Made by a program: the position numbers and the translations under genes
Notes under the pieces: model-generated
What the model saw: only the letters and a program-made list of their open reading frames with translations
Database searches by the model: none
Told to the model about the DNA's origin: nothing
Assembly: GCA_022711315.1 (NCBI GenBank)
Contig: JAKLFG010000002.1
Coordinates: 33,844 to 97,843, forward strand
DNA length: 64,000 nt
Direction: 5' to 3'
Origin: a bacterium
GTDB taxonomy: Bacteria; UBP6; UBA1177; JAKLFG01
Part shown: positions 24,617 to 33,399 of the stretch, piece by piece
Numbering within the stretch: the first letter of the stretch is position 1
Layout of the letters: every line of letters starts with the position of its first letter

Positions 24617-25585
24617 TCATCGCGCGCCTCCGCTCTCATGGTCTATCCGTATCGCCACGCCGCCCCGTTTGTGCCCTTCCTCCACATACTTGTGCGCGGC
24701 GACGATCTCTTCGAGCGGGAAGATCTTGTCGAGCACCGGCTTTATCGCCCCCGCTTCGATCAGCGTGGTCAGGCCGTCCACCCGCTGTGAATCGAGTTGC
24801 AGAGCGCCGTCGTCGATAGAGACATATTTCCCGTTCGCGGTCAGCGCCTTTTTGCACGCCTCTTTGAGTTTCGATGTTTTCGCCTTGCCGACCGCATCGA
24901 GGACGAAGTCGTAACGGGGGTCGCCGTCCAATGTGTCGGTGGTGGTGTAGTCTATCACCCGGTCGGCGCCGAGCGACCGTAAGAAGTCGGCGTGTCTGCC
25001 GCTGCAGACGGCGGTCACCTCGGCCCCGAGATGTTTCCCGTACTGCACGGCGATGGTCCCCGATGTGCCCGATGCGCCGTAGATGAAGATGCGCTGGCCT
25101 TTCTGAATGTTTCCCTTTCCCATATACTGTAGCACCAACGCGCCGCCGTAGACCGCCATGGTCGCCTCTTCGAAGGAGATGTTCTTGGGTTTGCGGGAGA
25201 TGCACCCGGCGGTGGAGTCGGTCTCTTTGATGCAGGTGTATTCGGCATAGGCGCCGAGGTTGAAGCCGGTCATGCCGTAGACCTCGTCACCGGGCGCGAA
25301 ACGGGTTATATTCTTCCCTATCTGTTTGACGATGCCGGAGAAAACGAGGCCGATGATCGGTCTCCGGGGTTTGAGTATGCCGAGGTATATCCGCATGGGG
25401 ATCCTGAACAGGAGCGGGATGTCGGAGCCTCTGATGAAGATGTCGCTGCGGGTGACGGCGGAGGCTTTGATGTTGATGAGCAGTTCGTTCTCTTTGGGGG
25501 TGGGGATGTCGATCTCGCGCAGTTCGAGTACTTCGGCGGGGCCGTACTTGGGGCAGAAGACCGCCTTCATCTTTCCTTCTTTCAT
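24617..25585 (-). CDS. MDR-superfamily NAD(P)-dependent alcohol dehydrogenase / quinone oxidoreductase
   Basis: A 322-aa zinc-independent-looking medium-chain dehydrogenase/reductase. The N-terminal GroES-like domain starts MKAVFCPKYGPAEVLELREI. The Rossmann cofactor loop is IFIYGASGTSGTIAVQYGKHLGAEV, followed by YDFVLDAVGK. The C-terminus (FPLEEIVAAHKYVEEGHKRGGVAIRI) is typical of quinone oxidoreductase-like members. Catalytic zinc ligands are not evident. The start at 25585 has GGAGG; a second Met at 25570, also with a weak ribosome-binding site, is possible. The substrate is unknown. Confidence 0.88.
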   Translation of the reverse strand: MKEGKMKAVFCPKYGPAEVLELREIDIPTPKENELLINIKASAVTRSDIFIRGSDIPLLFRIPMRIYLGILKPRRPIIGLVFSGIVKQIGKNITRFAPGDEVYGMTGFNLGAYAEYTCIKETDSTAGCISRKPKNISFEEATMAVYGGALVLQYMGKGNIQKGQRIFIYGASGTSGTIAVQYGKHLGAEVTAVCSGRHADFLRSLGADRVIDYTTTDTLDGDPRYDFVLDAVGKAKTSKLKEACKKALTANGKYVSIDDGALQLDSQRVDGLTTLIEAGAIKPVLDKIFPLEEIVAAHKYVEEGHKRGGVAIRIDHESGGAR

Positions 25586-25631
25586 GGAACGCCTCCGCAA
25601 ACTTGTCCGCCAAAGCCTTGTGCGACGGAGC

Positions 25632-25660
25632 ATGGTGCTGGGAGGGGAAGGGAAAGTCAA
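25632..25660 (-). promoter_or_regulatory. possible promoter for the MDR oxidoreductase
   Basis: Minus strand: TTGACT (25660-25655), 17-bp spacer, CACCAT (25637-25632). Good -35, weak -10. Confidence 0.35.
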
Positions 25661-25769
25661 GAAAGGCGGGCAAGGGTTAAGCAAATGTCTCATGTCAAGG
25701 ACCGACCCCGCTTATTGAGCCACCCCCTGATTCCGATTCAGCGCCTCACTTCGCCGGCAGGAAAACCAA

Positions 25770-26888
25770 CTATATCACCGGTCCGTTACAGGCACACCCA
25801 CCTGAAGATGGCTTCACATATTCGTCTTCATCAACTTCGTTTCTGGAAATTTCGTTTTGGGCATAATCCCGCCACTCTGAAGAAACAGACGGCCCAAGAT
25901 CAAGGACTTTTCTAAAAGCATCCAATGCCTTTGTTCTAGCATTTGTCCCTTTTTTTACAATCATATCTCTATAAACTTGTTCTTGTCTTGAATTTAACCA
26001 TGGAGGGATCGGCGCCTGCACCATTTTCTCGTATATATCAGTGTACAAAATCGCTATCCTTGTGAGCATTTCTGCTTTAACATCTAGATATTTGCTGTTT
26101 TTCATTATATGCAGATATGCTTTCTCAAGCTCGACTAAAAGTTCAGCTTTTTTTGTGAGTCTTTTAACTGTTTCGTTATTAAAATAATCCATTTCCCTCT
26201 TGATGTCGTACGGTATGTTATTGCCAGCATAATCGATGTGTTCTGGATCAAAATCTATGTTGGGGTTAATTTTCACATTCAAGTTTATTTTACCGTAGTT
26301 CAATAGTTCGAGATCATTTTCAAGTTTCGGGGGTAGTTTTATCATATCCCCCTTCCTCAAAGAATCGCTATTTTCCGCAGGTTTAATTTCTGTGGACATT
26401 GACAAAGCAACATCTATGTCCCCAACCAACTGCCTGACAATCACATCTATGACCTTGCGCATACTATCTTCTGTCCCGTCAAAATCTGCCTTGGCGGCTC
26501 TTACCGTAGCTTCTTTTGCGAGGTCTATCATCTCAACTGATATGATGAAACTACCCCCAAATTTTGTTGTCAGGACAACTAAAATGGTATCGGCGGTCAG
26601 CGCCTGCCCGAGCTGTATTCTACATGTTTGATCATAGCATTCTTTCCATGATTCTTTTTTCATTTCTTTGACTAGAACTTTCTGTTGCCGATCCTTTGAA
26701 ATAAGAACATATTTGTTTGTCGAGGCAAGTGAGCTGCGAATATATTCGGCTGCGTTCTCAATCGTTTCCTTCGAAAGTTGGCCCGATTTATCTTCAATTT
26801 CCATGACCGCTACTTTGAGTTGTTTTTCCTGCGGGAAAAGACAGAAACAAAACAAAGAAAAAACCGCAAAAATGGTGAAGTGCTTCAT
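25770..26888 (-). CDS. secreted CsgG/TolB-like protein with Cys tail (AT-rich patch)
   Basis: A 372-aa protein with a signal peptide (MKHFTIFAVFSLFCFCLFP). Residues about 25-165 form a CsgG/TolB-N-like domain: VAVMEIEDKSG, KYVLISKDRQQ, LTADTILVV, SVEMIDLAKEATVRAA. The AVMEIEDKSG motif is identical in the transglutaminase protein at 40948, so these are paralogs. The rest is helical and charged (NNETVKRLTKKAELLVELEKAYL). It ends in an acidic stretch and SSGGCACNGPVI, one of four Cys tails here. Codons are markedly AT-richer than in neighbouring genes. It follows the nuclease-like gene by 7 bp and is probably co-transcribed. The start at 26888 follows TGAGGA. Confidence 0.75.
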   Translation of the reverse strand: MKHFTIFAVFSLFCFCLFPQEKQLKVAVMEIEDKSGQLSKETIENAAEYIRSSLASTNKYVLISKDRQQKVLVKEMKKESWKECYDQTCRIQLGQALTADTILVVLTTKFGGSFIISVEMIDLAKEATVRAAKADFDGTEDSMRKVIDVIVRQLVGDIDVALSMSTEIKPAENSDSLRKGDMIKLPPKLENDLELLNYGKINLNVKINPNIDFDPEHIDYAGNNIPYDIKREMDYFNNETVKRLTKKAELLVELEKAYLHIMKNSKYLDVKAEMLTRIAILYTDIYEKMVQAPIPPWLNSRQEQVYRDMIVKKGTNARTKALDAFRKVLDLGPSVSSEWRDYAQNEISRNEVDEDEYVKPSSGGCACNGPVI

Positions 26889-26895
26889 GTTGTCC

Positions 26896-27399
26896 TCAAG
26901 CCGGTGTCCCATCCTTCAATTTGGCATCGATCAGTTCCCACTTGTTCAGATAACGGGAAATGTCCCAACCGTTAAAGGACTTGCGAGGTGGGAGTTCCAC
27001 AGCACGGACCCTGCTGTCCTTGTGTTCTTGTCCTTTGATTCCCGGTGCCTTCAGCCACCGTTCGTGAATCTCAGAGACATTGTAAGCCATATCGCGAGAA
27101 GGGATGACATAGTATTGAAACGGTCCAGCCGATCCCGGGTGCGGAATACCGGCTAGAATCCAGAAAAATGTTGGCCCAGAGTCTCGTTCCGCCTTCATTC
27201 CAACGCTACAGGACCTGTTCCCGGGAACGAATGTCTTAACCTGGATATGGACGAATTTGGTTCCGGCTCTGTTACTACACAGCACATCGACATTCGGTGT
27301 GTTGCCAAGCGTGACAACTGCGGAGTATCCCCTGCGACACAATTCGCCGGCAACAAAAAACTGACTTGCGTTTCCTCGGAATGTCTTGTCATGTTCCAT
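26896..27399 (-). CDS. PD-(D/E)XK nuclease-like protein
   Basis: A 167-aa cytoplasmic protein with the core pattern of the PD-(D/E)XK nuclease superfamily: an N-terminal helix with a conserved Glu (ASQFFVAGELCRRGY, Glu19), then Asp38 in NTPNVDVLC and the QxK element HIQVKTF (Gln53, Lys55). The QxK form is used by several restriction and repair nucleases of the superfamily. The second half contains two Trp-rich segments (FFWILAGIP, WDISRYLNKWELI). The start at 27399 has GAGGAC upstream; an in-frame Met at 27432 is possible but unsupported. AT-richer than the surroundings and paired with the secreted CsgG-like gene. Role could be DNA processing or defence; neither is shown. Confidence 0.65.
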   Translation of the reverse strand: MEHDKTFRGNASQFFVAGELCRRGYSAVVTLGNTPNVDVLCSNRAGTKFVHIQVKTFVPGNRSCSVGMKAERDSGPTFFWILAGIPHPGSAGPFQYYVIPSRDMAYNVSEIHERWLKAPGIKGQEHKDSRVRAVELPPRKSFNGWDISRYLNKWELIDAKLKDGTPA

Positions 27400-27484
27400 T
27401 TTCGTCCTCTTGAATCTATCGGTGGTCGCCAAAGGATCTTATAGGTCCAACTTTCTCGTTTGTCTTGCTCCCAATCACCCCGCC

Positions 27485-27513
27485 AATATACGCCCACAAA
27501 AATCCGCAATCAA
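27485..27513 (-). promoter_or_regulatory. sigma-70-type promoter for the nuclease-like operon
   Basis: Minus strand: TTGATT (27513-27508), 17-bp spacer, TATATT (27490-27485), with a leader of about 80 nt. Confidence 0.6.
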
Positions 27514-27620
27514 GAAATTCATACAACTTTCTTCACTTTCCTTTTTCCCTTTCTCACCCCATAAGATACCCCTCTCCCCAAAAAAGATTCTTTTTTTTCG
27601 CCCTACCTCAGAATTTATCT

Positions 27621-27648
27621 TTTACATTTAAAACGAACCGGTTATGAT
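27621..27648 (+). promoter_or_regulatory. sigma-70-type promoter for the surface-protein block
   Basis: TTTACA (27621-27626), 16-bp spacer, TATGAT (27643-27648), about 58 bp before the TTG start at 27706. It may drive the whole 27.7-44.1 kb block. Confidence 0.55.
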
Positions 27649-27705
27649 TTTGGGTCTGCATCGAAGGAGCGTGGGAGAACATAATCATAGATGAGGGAGA
27701 TTTCC

Positions 27706-29160
27706 TTGAAGAACATCATTTGCGCGCTTTTGGTCGTGGCGCTGTTCAACGGCCAACTCTTCGCCGCCGGCGCGACACCGGTCACCGAGGGGAACAAGGA
27801 ACCGGCCCCCGTCGTGAAGAAGGAAGAGCCGAAGCCCGAATCCACCTCCGGTAAGACTACGGCGGACAAGCCCACCCCGGTCGTCGAAAAGTCGAAACCC
27901 GAACCGTCGCCGACCCCTGTCGCATCCGCGCCGGTAGGCGAGCCGAAGAAACTGCTGGTCCAGCGCATCACCGGGGTCGAGGTCGACGAATCGGTGACCC
28001 GCACGGTCGAAGAGACGCTCGTCCTCAATATCGGCAATCGTGTCGGCTTCTCGGTGGTCACCGCCGCCGAGATGGAGAGCGCCATCCAGTTCACCGGCCA
28101 GCAGGCCGAGATGCAGTGCGAATCGTCCACCGAATGTCTCGTCGAGATACAGAAGAAACTCGACTGCGACACGCTCATCGCGGGCAAGGTGGCGAAACTG
28201 GGCGACGAACTCATCCTGTCGCTGAACACCATCAATGTGAACGATGGCTCGGTGGGTCTGCGGACGACGGCGCAGGCGAAGGATATCGCCGATCTCAAGA
28301 CCAAACTGCCGCAGGCGCTCGACGAGATACTGGGGCTCGCGCAGATAAAGCCCATGTTCCAGTTGAAGCCGGGCGAAACGCTGAAACTCGCCGTCATGCC
28401 GCTCGCGGCGCGCGGCGTCGAACAGGCGACCTCCGACGCGCTCACCGCCATACTCTCCTCGGAACTCAACTCCATTCAGGGGGTCAATGTCATCGGGCAG
28501 GACGACATCAACGCGATGCTCGCCAAAGTGCAGACCGACGCCGAGATGCAGTGCACCGACAGTCTCGAGTGCGTCATCGAGATCGGCGCGTCGCTCGGCC
28601 TTTCCAAACTCATCAGCGGCGCGGTCGGCAAGGTGAAGGACACTTGGGTCATCTCGATACAACTGATAGACACCCGCCGCGGCGAGGTCGAGAACCGCGT
28701 GCTCGAAAGCTTCGACGGCGAGAAGGACGAACTGCGCAACGCGGTGAAACTGGCCGCCTACCAGATCGCCGGCGTCGACTACACCGCGAAGAAGGGCGGC
28801 GTGGAACTGACCTTCAATGTCAAAGAGGCGGCCCTGCAACTGGGCGCCGAGAAAGGCGATGTCAAAGAGAGCCAGTACAAACAGACCGAACTGCTCCCCG
28901 GCCGCTACAGTCTGCGGGTCATCGCCGACCCGGAGGACTATCTGCCGCTCCAGACCGACATCTACATCGCCCCCGGCGCCAACAATGTGAAGAACATGAC
29001 GGTCCCCGAACAGCCGACGCCGTGGTATAAAACATGGTGGTTCTGGACCGTGACCGGCGTGGCCATCGCCGGCGCGGCGGCGGCGACCACCACCGTCCTT
29101 CTGCTCGAAAAGAAGAATGACGGATTCGTTGACCTGCCGCTGAACCCGGAGGTGCGGTGA
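27706..29160 (+). CDS. CsgG/TolB-like duplicated protein with PEGA-like domain and C-terminal TM
   Basis: A 484-aa envelope protein. A signal peptide (KNIICALLVVALFNGQLFAAG) is followed by a Pro/Lys-rich linker, then two tandem CsgG/TolB-N-like units. Each carries a matching Cys pair: AEMQCESSTECLVEI and AEMQCTDSLECVIEI. A PEGA-like segment (LLPGRYSLRVIADPEDYLPL) leads to a C-terminal transmembrane helix (WWFWTVTGVAIAGAAAATTTVLLL). PEGA-TM architecture is common in Myxococcota. The start is most likely TTG at 27706, because GAGGGAG sits six bases upstream; the ATG at 27691 has no good site. It is the first gene of a colinear block with the two kelch lipoproteins. Confidence 0.75.
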   Translation: MKNIICALLVVALFNGQLFAAGATPVTEGNKEPAPVVKKEEPKPESTSGKTTADKPTPVVEKSKPEPSPTPVASAPVGEPKKLLVQRITGVEVDESVTRTVEETLVLNIGNRVGFSVVTAAEMESAIQFTGQQAEMQCESSTECLVEIQKKLDCDTLIAGKVAKLGDELILSLNTINVNDGSVGLRTTAQAKDIADLKTKLPQALDEILGLAQIKPMFQLKPGETLKLAVMPLAARGVEQATSDALTAILSSELNSIQGVNVIGQDDINAMLAKVQTDAEMQCTDSLECVIEIGASLGLSKLISGAVGKVKDTWVISIQLIDTRRGEVENRVLESFDGEKDELRNAVKLAAYQIAGVDYTAKKGGVELTFNVKEAALQLGAEKGDVKESQYKQTELLPGRYSLRVIADPEDYLPLQTDIYIAPGANNVKNMTVPEQPTPWYKTWWFWTVTGVAIAGAAAATTTVLLLEKKNDGFVDLPLNPEVR

Positions 29161-29165
29161 AAAAT

Positions 29166-29189
29166 GTAGGGGCTCGATTTATCGCGCCC
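29166..29189 (+). repeat. dispersed GTAGGGG repeat, copy 1
   Basis: A 24-bp element starting GTAGGGGCTCG and ending ATCGCGCCC, in the leader of the next gene. The same 24 bases occur at 33211-33234. This type of GTAGGGGC...GCGCCC element is scattered in many environmental bacterial genomes. Confidence 0.7.
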
Positions 29190-29207
29190 AATAGAGGAGG
29201 TTGCCTC

Positions 29208-32200
29208 ATGGACCGTTTCGTATGGTTGTTTGCCATATTGGTCGCACTGTTCCTCGCCGCCTGCGACTCCAACTCTCCGGGTGGCATCCGGCTGCACTAT
29301 TCGTGGGTGGATAGCGAGGGGAACGACATCACGCCGCCCGATCTTTCGCTCCTCTTCGCATGGGGCGAACTCAAATACGGGTCCGAGACCAAGACCTCCG
29401 AGGCGGCCTGGCTCGGCGACGACGACGCGACGCTCCGGTTCACCGGACTCCCTTACGGCGTTTCGATGTCCCTGACGCTCACAATGCGTGCCGCCGACAC
29501 GGAAGGCGACGATTCCGACATCATCGGACTTGACGATGTCCCCGAAGTGCGCACCGACAATATCGTCTATTACTGCACCTCGCAGGCATTCTCCCTGACC
29601 CGCGGTAAAGTGACCGATGTCCTCAACGCCTGCGTCATGCAGAAGGGCGCGGCATGGAACGACGACGGGAGCGGTGCGCCTGCGATGCGGCTCTTCTATG
29701 CGGCGCGCGGCACCGGCGAGCCGGTCGAACTCACCGCGGAGGCCAACGTGACGCCGCACGCGGCGATAGAGATACATGTCGACCCGCGCACCGCTGACAG
29801 CATCGTGGCGGCCAACGATCCTGCCTTCACCATCGGCAGGACGGCCTATGCGGTAGCCGCCCTTTCCAAGGACATCGACGGGTTCGCGATCATCCCGGCG
29901 TGGGACCTGAACGGCGGACTTTTCACCGAACAGGGAACGGCGCCGGACGGCGTCCGGGTCATTTATGTCAAGCTCAAACAAAATATCGGATTCGAGTCCC
30001 CCGCCGCCGACGCGAAGGTGGTGCTCGACACCACCCCGCCGCGCGTAGTGAGCCGTTCCTTCCTGCGCGACCCCGCCTACGCCCCCTCTACCGAAGAGGC
30101 GGGAAACGACGACGCGTCGGGTGCCGACGAGCTGCCCGACGACGATACGCTTCCCGCGGAGGAGACGACGAAGGTCTACCACCTCTCGGCGCACGACCCG
30201 CTCGCGCAGGGGGCGACGGTGACCGGGATGCTAACGCTCTTCGCCGACGAACCGGTGTCAGGTGCCGCGGCGTTCGTCCGCAACGTGAATACCGATGAGG
30301 TGATGACGCTCGGCGACATCGGGCTCCTCCTTTCGTCGGTGGCGCAGAACGAGATGACCTTCAGCGGCCCGATAACCGATGACCCGACGCTCGACGGCAC
30401 CTATGAGGTGCTGGTGCAACTGACCGACGCCGTCGAGAATGCCGACGAGGAACCGGTGGCGGTCGAACAGCTGCTGCTGATCCTGCATAACACCACTCCG
30501 ACGACCGAGAACGTCGACATGGGCAAGGTGCGCTACCGGCGGATACCGTGGGGGAGCGACGAGACGGAAGGAACACCGCGTTTCTCAGTTGTAGCGGAGC
30601 CGGGGGCGGTGGCGGGCGGCGATATCGCGACGGCGATAGCCTATCGCGCCGAAGAGGCGTCGCCGGGGAACATCATAGGGACGGCGGCCGTGGGAAGCGA
30701 CGGATCGTTCACGGTGACCGACATGACGGGAGGTGATCTGCCGAACATCTATCTGTCGTTGGCTACTCGCTCCGGTGCCGTGATGCCGCCGACGCTCATC
30801 ACCGAGGTCGAATGGATCGCGACGATGGGGGAAAAAGTGCCGGGAAGTATTCTGGAGAATCCGCACACCCTTATAACAACCGGAACAATCACTCAGACCC
30901 TTGAACAAAAAGGATATTTTTTTCAGGAACCGCCCGGAGGAGGGAGTGAAGAGATTGTCCGATCGGGAATTGGTTCGTGGGCGCAGAGGAATAACGATAA
31001 CGGAGTACCTTCGATGCGTAGTGGTCACGCGATGGCATACGACAGCGCCCACGGAAAGGTGCTCGTGTTTGGCGGAAATGCAGGGGGGGAATATAGCGAC
31101 GAGACATGGGAATGGGACGGCACAAACTGGACTCTGTTGAATCCCGCCACCAAACCATCGGCACGAGCGATGCACGCGATGACCTACGACAGCGCCCGCG
31201 GAAAGGTGGTCCTATTCGGGGGAGTTGCCGGGGCATATAACAATGAAACATGGGAATGGGACGGCACCAATTGGACTTTGATGACTCCTGCCAACAAACC
31301 GACGGCACGTACCTCTCACGCGATGGCCTACGATAGTGTTCGGGGGAAGGTGGTTCTGTTCGGAGGAGAGTTCGGAGGAGAGAACGGACCAGAAAACTAC
31401 GACGAAACATGGGAATGGGATGGTGCTAATTGGACTCAATTAAATCCCATGAACAAACCGTCGGCGCGATCATGCCATGCGATGGTCTACGACAGCGGTC
31501 ATGGCAGTGTGATTCTGTTTGGCGGGATTAACTATCCGGACTATTTTTCCATTGTAGAGAAAAACGATACTTGGGAATGGGATGGTCAGAACTGGACACA
31601 ATTGAATCCAGCAAGCAAACCATCGGCACGAGGTTATCACGCGATGGCCTATTACAGCACTCGAGGGAAGGTGGTCCTGTTTGGAGGTAGTTCCGGCGAT
31701 GACGAGACATGGGAGTGGGATGGTACGAACTGGACCCAGATGAGCCCTGCCACTAAACCTTCGGCACGGCATGGGCACGCGATGGCCTACGACGGCGCCC
31801 GAGGGAAGATGGTATTGTTTGGAGAAAATACCGATTCAGCATGGAACGTCGAAACATGGGAATGGGATGGCGCTGATTGGACACTTTGGCATACTGTCAA
31901 TTCACCGTCGGCGAGGATTATGCTTGCGATGGCCCACGACGAAACCCGCAGAAGGGTACTCCTGTTTGGCGGATGGACAGGGGAATACAACGACGAAACA
32001 TGGGAATGGAGTGGCAACAACTGGACTCAATTGAACCCGGCGACAAAGCCCTCGGCGCGATGTTCTCACGCGATGGCCTACGACAGCGAACGAGGAAAGA
32101 TGGTATTGTTTGGAGGAGAAACCGGCGAATCGGCTTATAGCGACGATACTTGGGAATGGGATGGCCAGAACTGGACACAACTGAATCCGGCAAGCAAACC

Positions 32201-33143
32201 ATCGGCGCGATCCGCTCACGCAATGGCCTACGACAGCGAACGAGGAAAAGTGGTATTGTTTGGAGGAGAAACCGGCGAATTGGCTTATAGCGACGATACT
32301 TGGGAATGGGATGGCCAGAACTGGACACAACTGAATCCAGCAAGTAAACCGTCGGCGCGATTTTCCCACGCGATGGCCTACGATAATGTTCGCGGGAGAG
32401 TGGTTCTTTTCGGTGGTGCGGGTGCTGATTATAATGATGAGACATGGGAGTGGGACGGTGCCAATTGGACCCAAATGTATCCCGTAGCAAAACCGTCGGC
32501 GATGTTTCAGCATGCGATGGCCTACGACATCTCCCGCGGAAAGGTGGTCTTAGTGGGGGGAAGGAACAATTCGACTTCCTCTAAAAAGGGGACATTAGAA
32601 TGGGATGGTAATAGCTGGACATACCGCAACTCCGCCATATCTCCTTTGGCGCCATATTGGCACTCCATGTCCTTTGACAATGTGCGCGGAAAGGTGGTCG
32701 CGTTTGGTGGTTCTTCGCCAACAGGAGCCTCCAACGAAACTTGGGAATGGGACGGCGGCGGGAACGACCGCGCCGGTCAGATCATGAATATTTCTTGGGA
32801 AAGCGCCGGCATAACCGATGACGACAGTATCCAATCCGTTTCGGTGTTATTCAACGCCGGTGGTCTCGGTGATATCACCGGTACACCGACGAATGGCGTT
32901 GATCTGATGACATGGAAACACGACCGTTGGGTCACTGTTTCGTCGAACACTGCCGCCCCCGACAACCTCGCCCCGGTCACATGGACCACGACCGACCCGG
33001 TCGAGATACAGACACTCCTCAACAGCGGCCTGCGCAAATTCAACTTCGCCGTCGTCCCCTCGGCCCCTAACGGCTTCCTTACCGAAATGGGGAAGATAGC
33101 CACCGACTACGCCGAGGTCATTGTGAGATATTCGATACCGTGA
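29208..33143 (+). CDS. kelch-repeat surface lipoprotein (1311 aa)
   Basis: A lipoprotein whose signal ends LFLAAC (Cys19). Residues about 20-165 form a domain nearly identical to one in the next gene (GGIRLHYSWVDSEGNDITPP, TGLPYGVSMS, TEGDDSDIIGLDD). An Ig-like middle region (FLDTTPP-type boundaries, YRRIPWGSDE) follows. Residues ~602-1184 are 12 tandem kelch-type repeats of about 49 residues (PSAR..HAMAYDS.RGKVVL, then FGG and ETWEWDG..WTQ), enough for two six-bladed propellers. A C-terminal domain of ~125 residues (ending TDYAEVIVRYSIP) is shared with the paralog. The kelch segment has AT-richer codons than the N-terminus. The start has GGAGG upstream. Role is probably adhesion or glycan binding, inferred from architecture. 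Confidence 0.82.
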   Translation: MDRFVWLFAILVALFLAACDSNSPGGIRLHYSWVDSEGNDITPPDLSLLFAWGELKYGSETKTSEAAWLGDDDATLRFTGLPYGVSMSLTLTMRAADTEGDDSDIIGLDDVPEVRTDNIVYYCTSQAFSLTRGKVTDVLNACVMQKGAAWNDDGSGAPAMRLFYAARGTGEPVELTAEANVTPHAAIEIHVDPRTADSIVAANDPAFTIGRTAYAVAALSKDIDGFAIIPAWDLNGGLFTEQGTAPDGVRVIYVKLKQNIGFESPAADAKVVLDTTPPRVVSRSFLRDPAYAPSTEEAGNDDASGADELPDDDTLPAEETTKVYHLSAHDPLAQGATVTGMLTLFADEPVSGAAAFVRNVNTDEVMTLGDIGLLLSSVAQNEMTFSGPITDDPTLDGTYEVLVQLTDAVENADEEPVAVEQLLLILHNTTPTTENVDMGKVRYRRIPWGSDETEGTPRFSVVAEPGAVAGGDIATAIAYRAEEASPGNIIGTAAVGSDGSFTVTDMTGGDLPNIYLSLATRSGAVMPPTLITEVEWIATMGEKVPGSILENPHTLITTGTITQTLEQKGYFFQEPPGGGSEEIVRSGIGSWAQRNNDNGVPSMRSGHAMAYDSAHGKVLVFGGNAGGEYSDETWEWDGTNWTLLNPATKPSARAMHAMTYDSARGKVVLFGGVAGAYNNETWEWDGTNWTLMTPANKPTARTSHAMAYDSVRGKVVLFGGEFGGENGPENYDETWEWDGANWTQLNPMNKPSARSCHAMVYDSGHGSVILFGGINYPDYFSIVEKNDTWEWDGQNWTQLNPASKPSARGYHAMAYYSTRGKVVLFGGSSGDDETWEWDGTNWTQMSPATKPSARHGHAMAYDGARGKMVLFGENTDSAWNVETWEWDGADWTLWHTVNSPSARIMLAMAHDETRRRVLLFGGWTGEYNDETWEWSGNNWTQLNPATKPSARCSHAMAYDSERGKMVLFGGETGESAYSDDTWEWDGQNWTQLNPASKPSARSAHAMAYDSERGKVVLFGGETGELAYSDDTWEWDGQNWTQLNPASKPSARFSHAMAYDNVRGRVVLFGGAGADYNDETWEWDGANWTQMYPVAKPSAMFQHAMAYDISRGKVVLVGGRNNSTSSKKGTLEWDGNSWTYRNSAISPLAPYWHSMSFDNVRGKVVAFGGSSPTGASNETWEWDGGGNDRAGQIMNISWESAGITDDDSIQSVSVLFNAGGLGDITGTPTNGVDLMTWKHDRWVTVSSNTAAPDNLAPVTWTTTDPVEIQTLLNSGLRKFNFAVVPSAPNGFLTEMGKIATDYAEVIVRYSIP
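31012..32757 (+). repeat. 12 in-frame kelch-coding tandem repeats, ~147 bp each
   Basis: Each unit encodes a P-S-A-R...TWEWDG kelch blade. Units 8 and 9 (32052-32201 and 32202-32351) are exactly 150 bp apart and nearly identical, with only a handful of differences visible, so their duplication is recent. Confidence 0.85.
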
Positions 33144-33180
33144 GAAGTGAGCCGTGAACGGAGAGAAGAAAAACCAAGGC

Positions 33181-33360
33181 GTAGGGGCGCGCCAACGGCA
33201 CGCCCGATCAGTAGGGGCTCGATTTATCGCGCCCGGTTGAGCATGAGTTGAACGGCGCGAGGCGCCTGTTGAGATATACCTCACCCCGGCCCTCTCCAGA
33301 GTGGAGAGGGAGAAAGCGGTCCCTTCTCCGCACCGGAGAAGGTTAGGATGAGGTTGAGAG
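33181..33360. repeat. cluster of dispersed repeats between the kelch paralogs
   Basis: Three elements fill most of the 256-bp gap. A GTAGGGGCGCGCC...ACGCCC unit (33181-33205) is followed by an exact copy of the 29166 repeat (33211-33234). Then comes a CCTCACCC-family palindromic element (33279-33354) with two perfect 8-bp hairpins, CCCTCTCC/GGAGAGGG (33290-33310) and CCTTCTCC/GGAGAAGG (33322-33342). It is related to the repeat at 21382. Confidence 0.75.
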
Positions 33361-33399
33361 GGTTGTATGGAGAGAGAACAGATAACGGAGAATAAGAAG

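Larger units (their letters stand above)
27400..27705. other. AT-rich gap between divergent genes
   Basis: This gap of about 306 bp carries one promoter for each side (see 27485 and 27621) and long pyrimidine runs (27536-27603). I see no RNA gene, reading frame with a ribosome-binding site, or clear hairpin terminator in it. Confidence 0.5.

Noticed and set aside
31012..32757. Regularly spaced repeats that could suggest a CRISPR array
   Set aside because: The unit is about 147 bp, stays in frame and encodes kelch blades; there are no short direct repeats with unique spacers.
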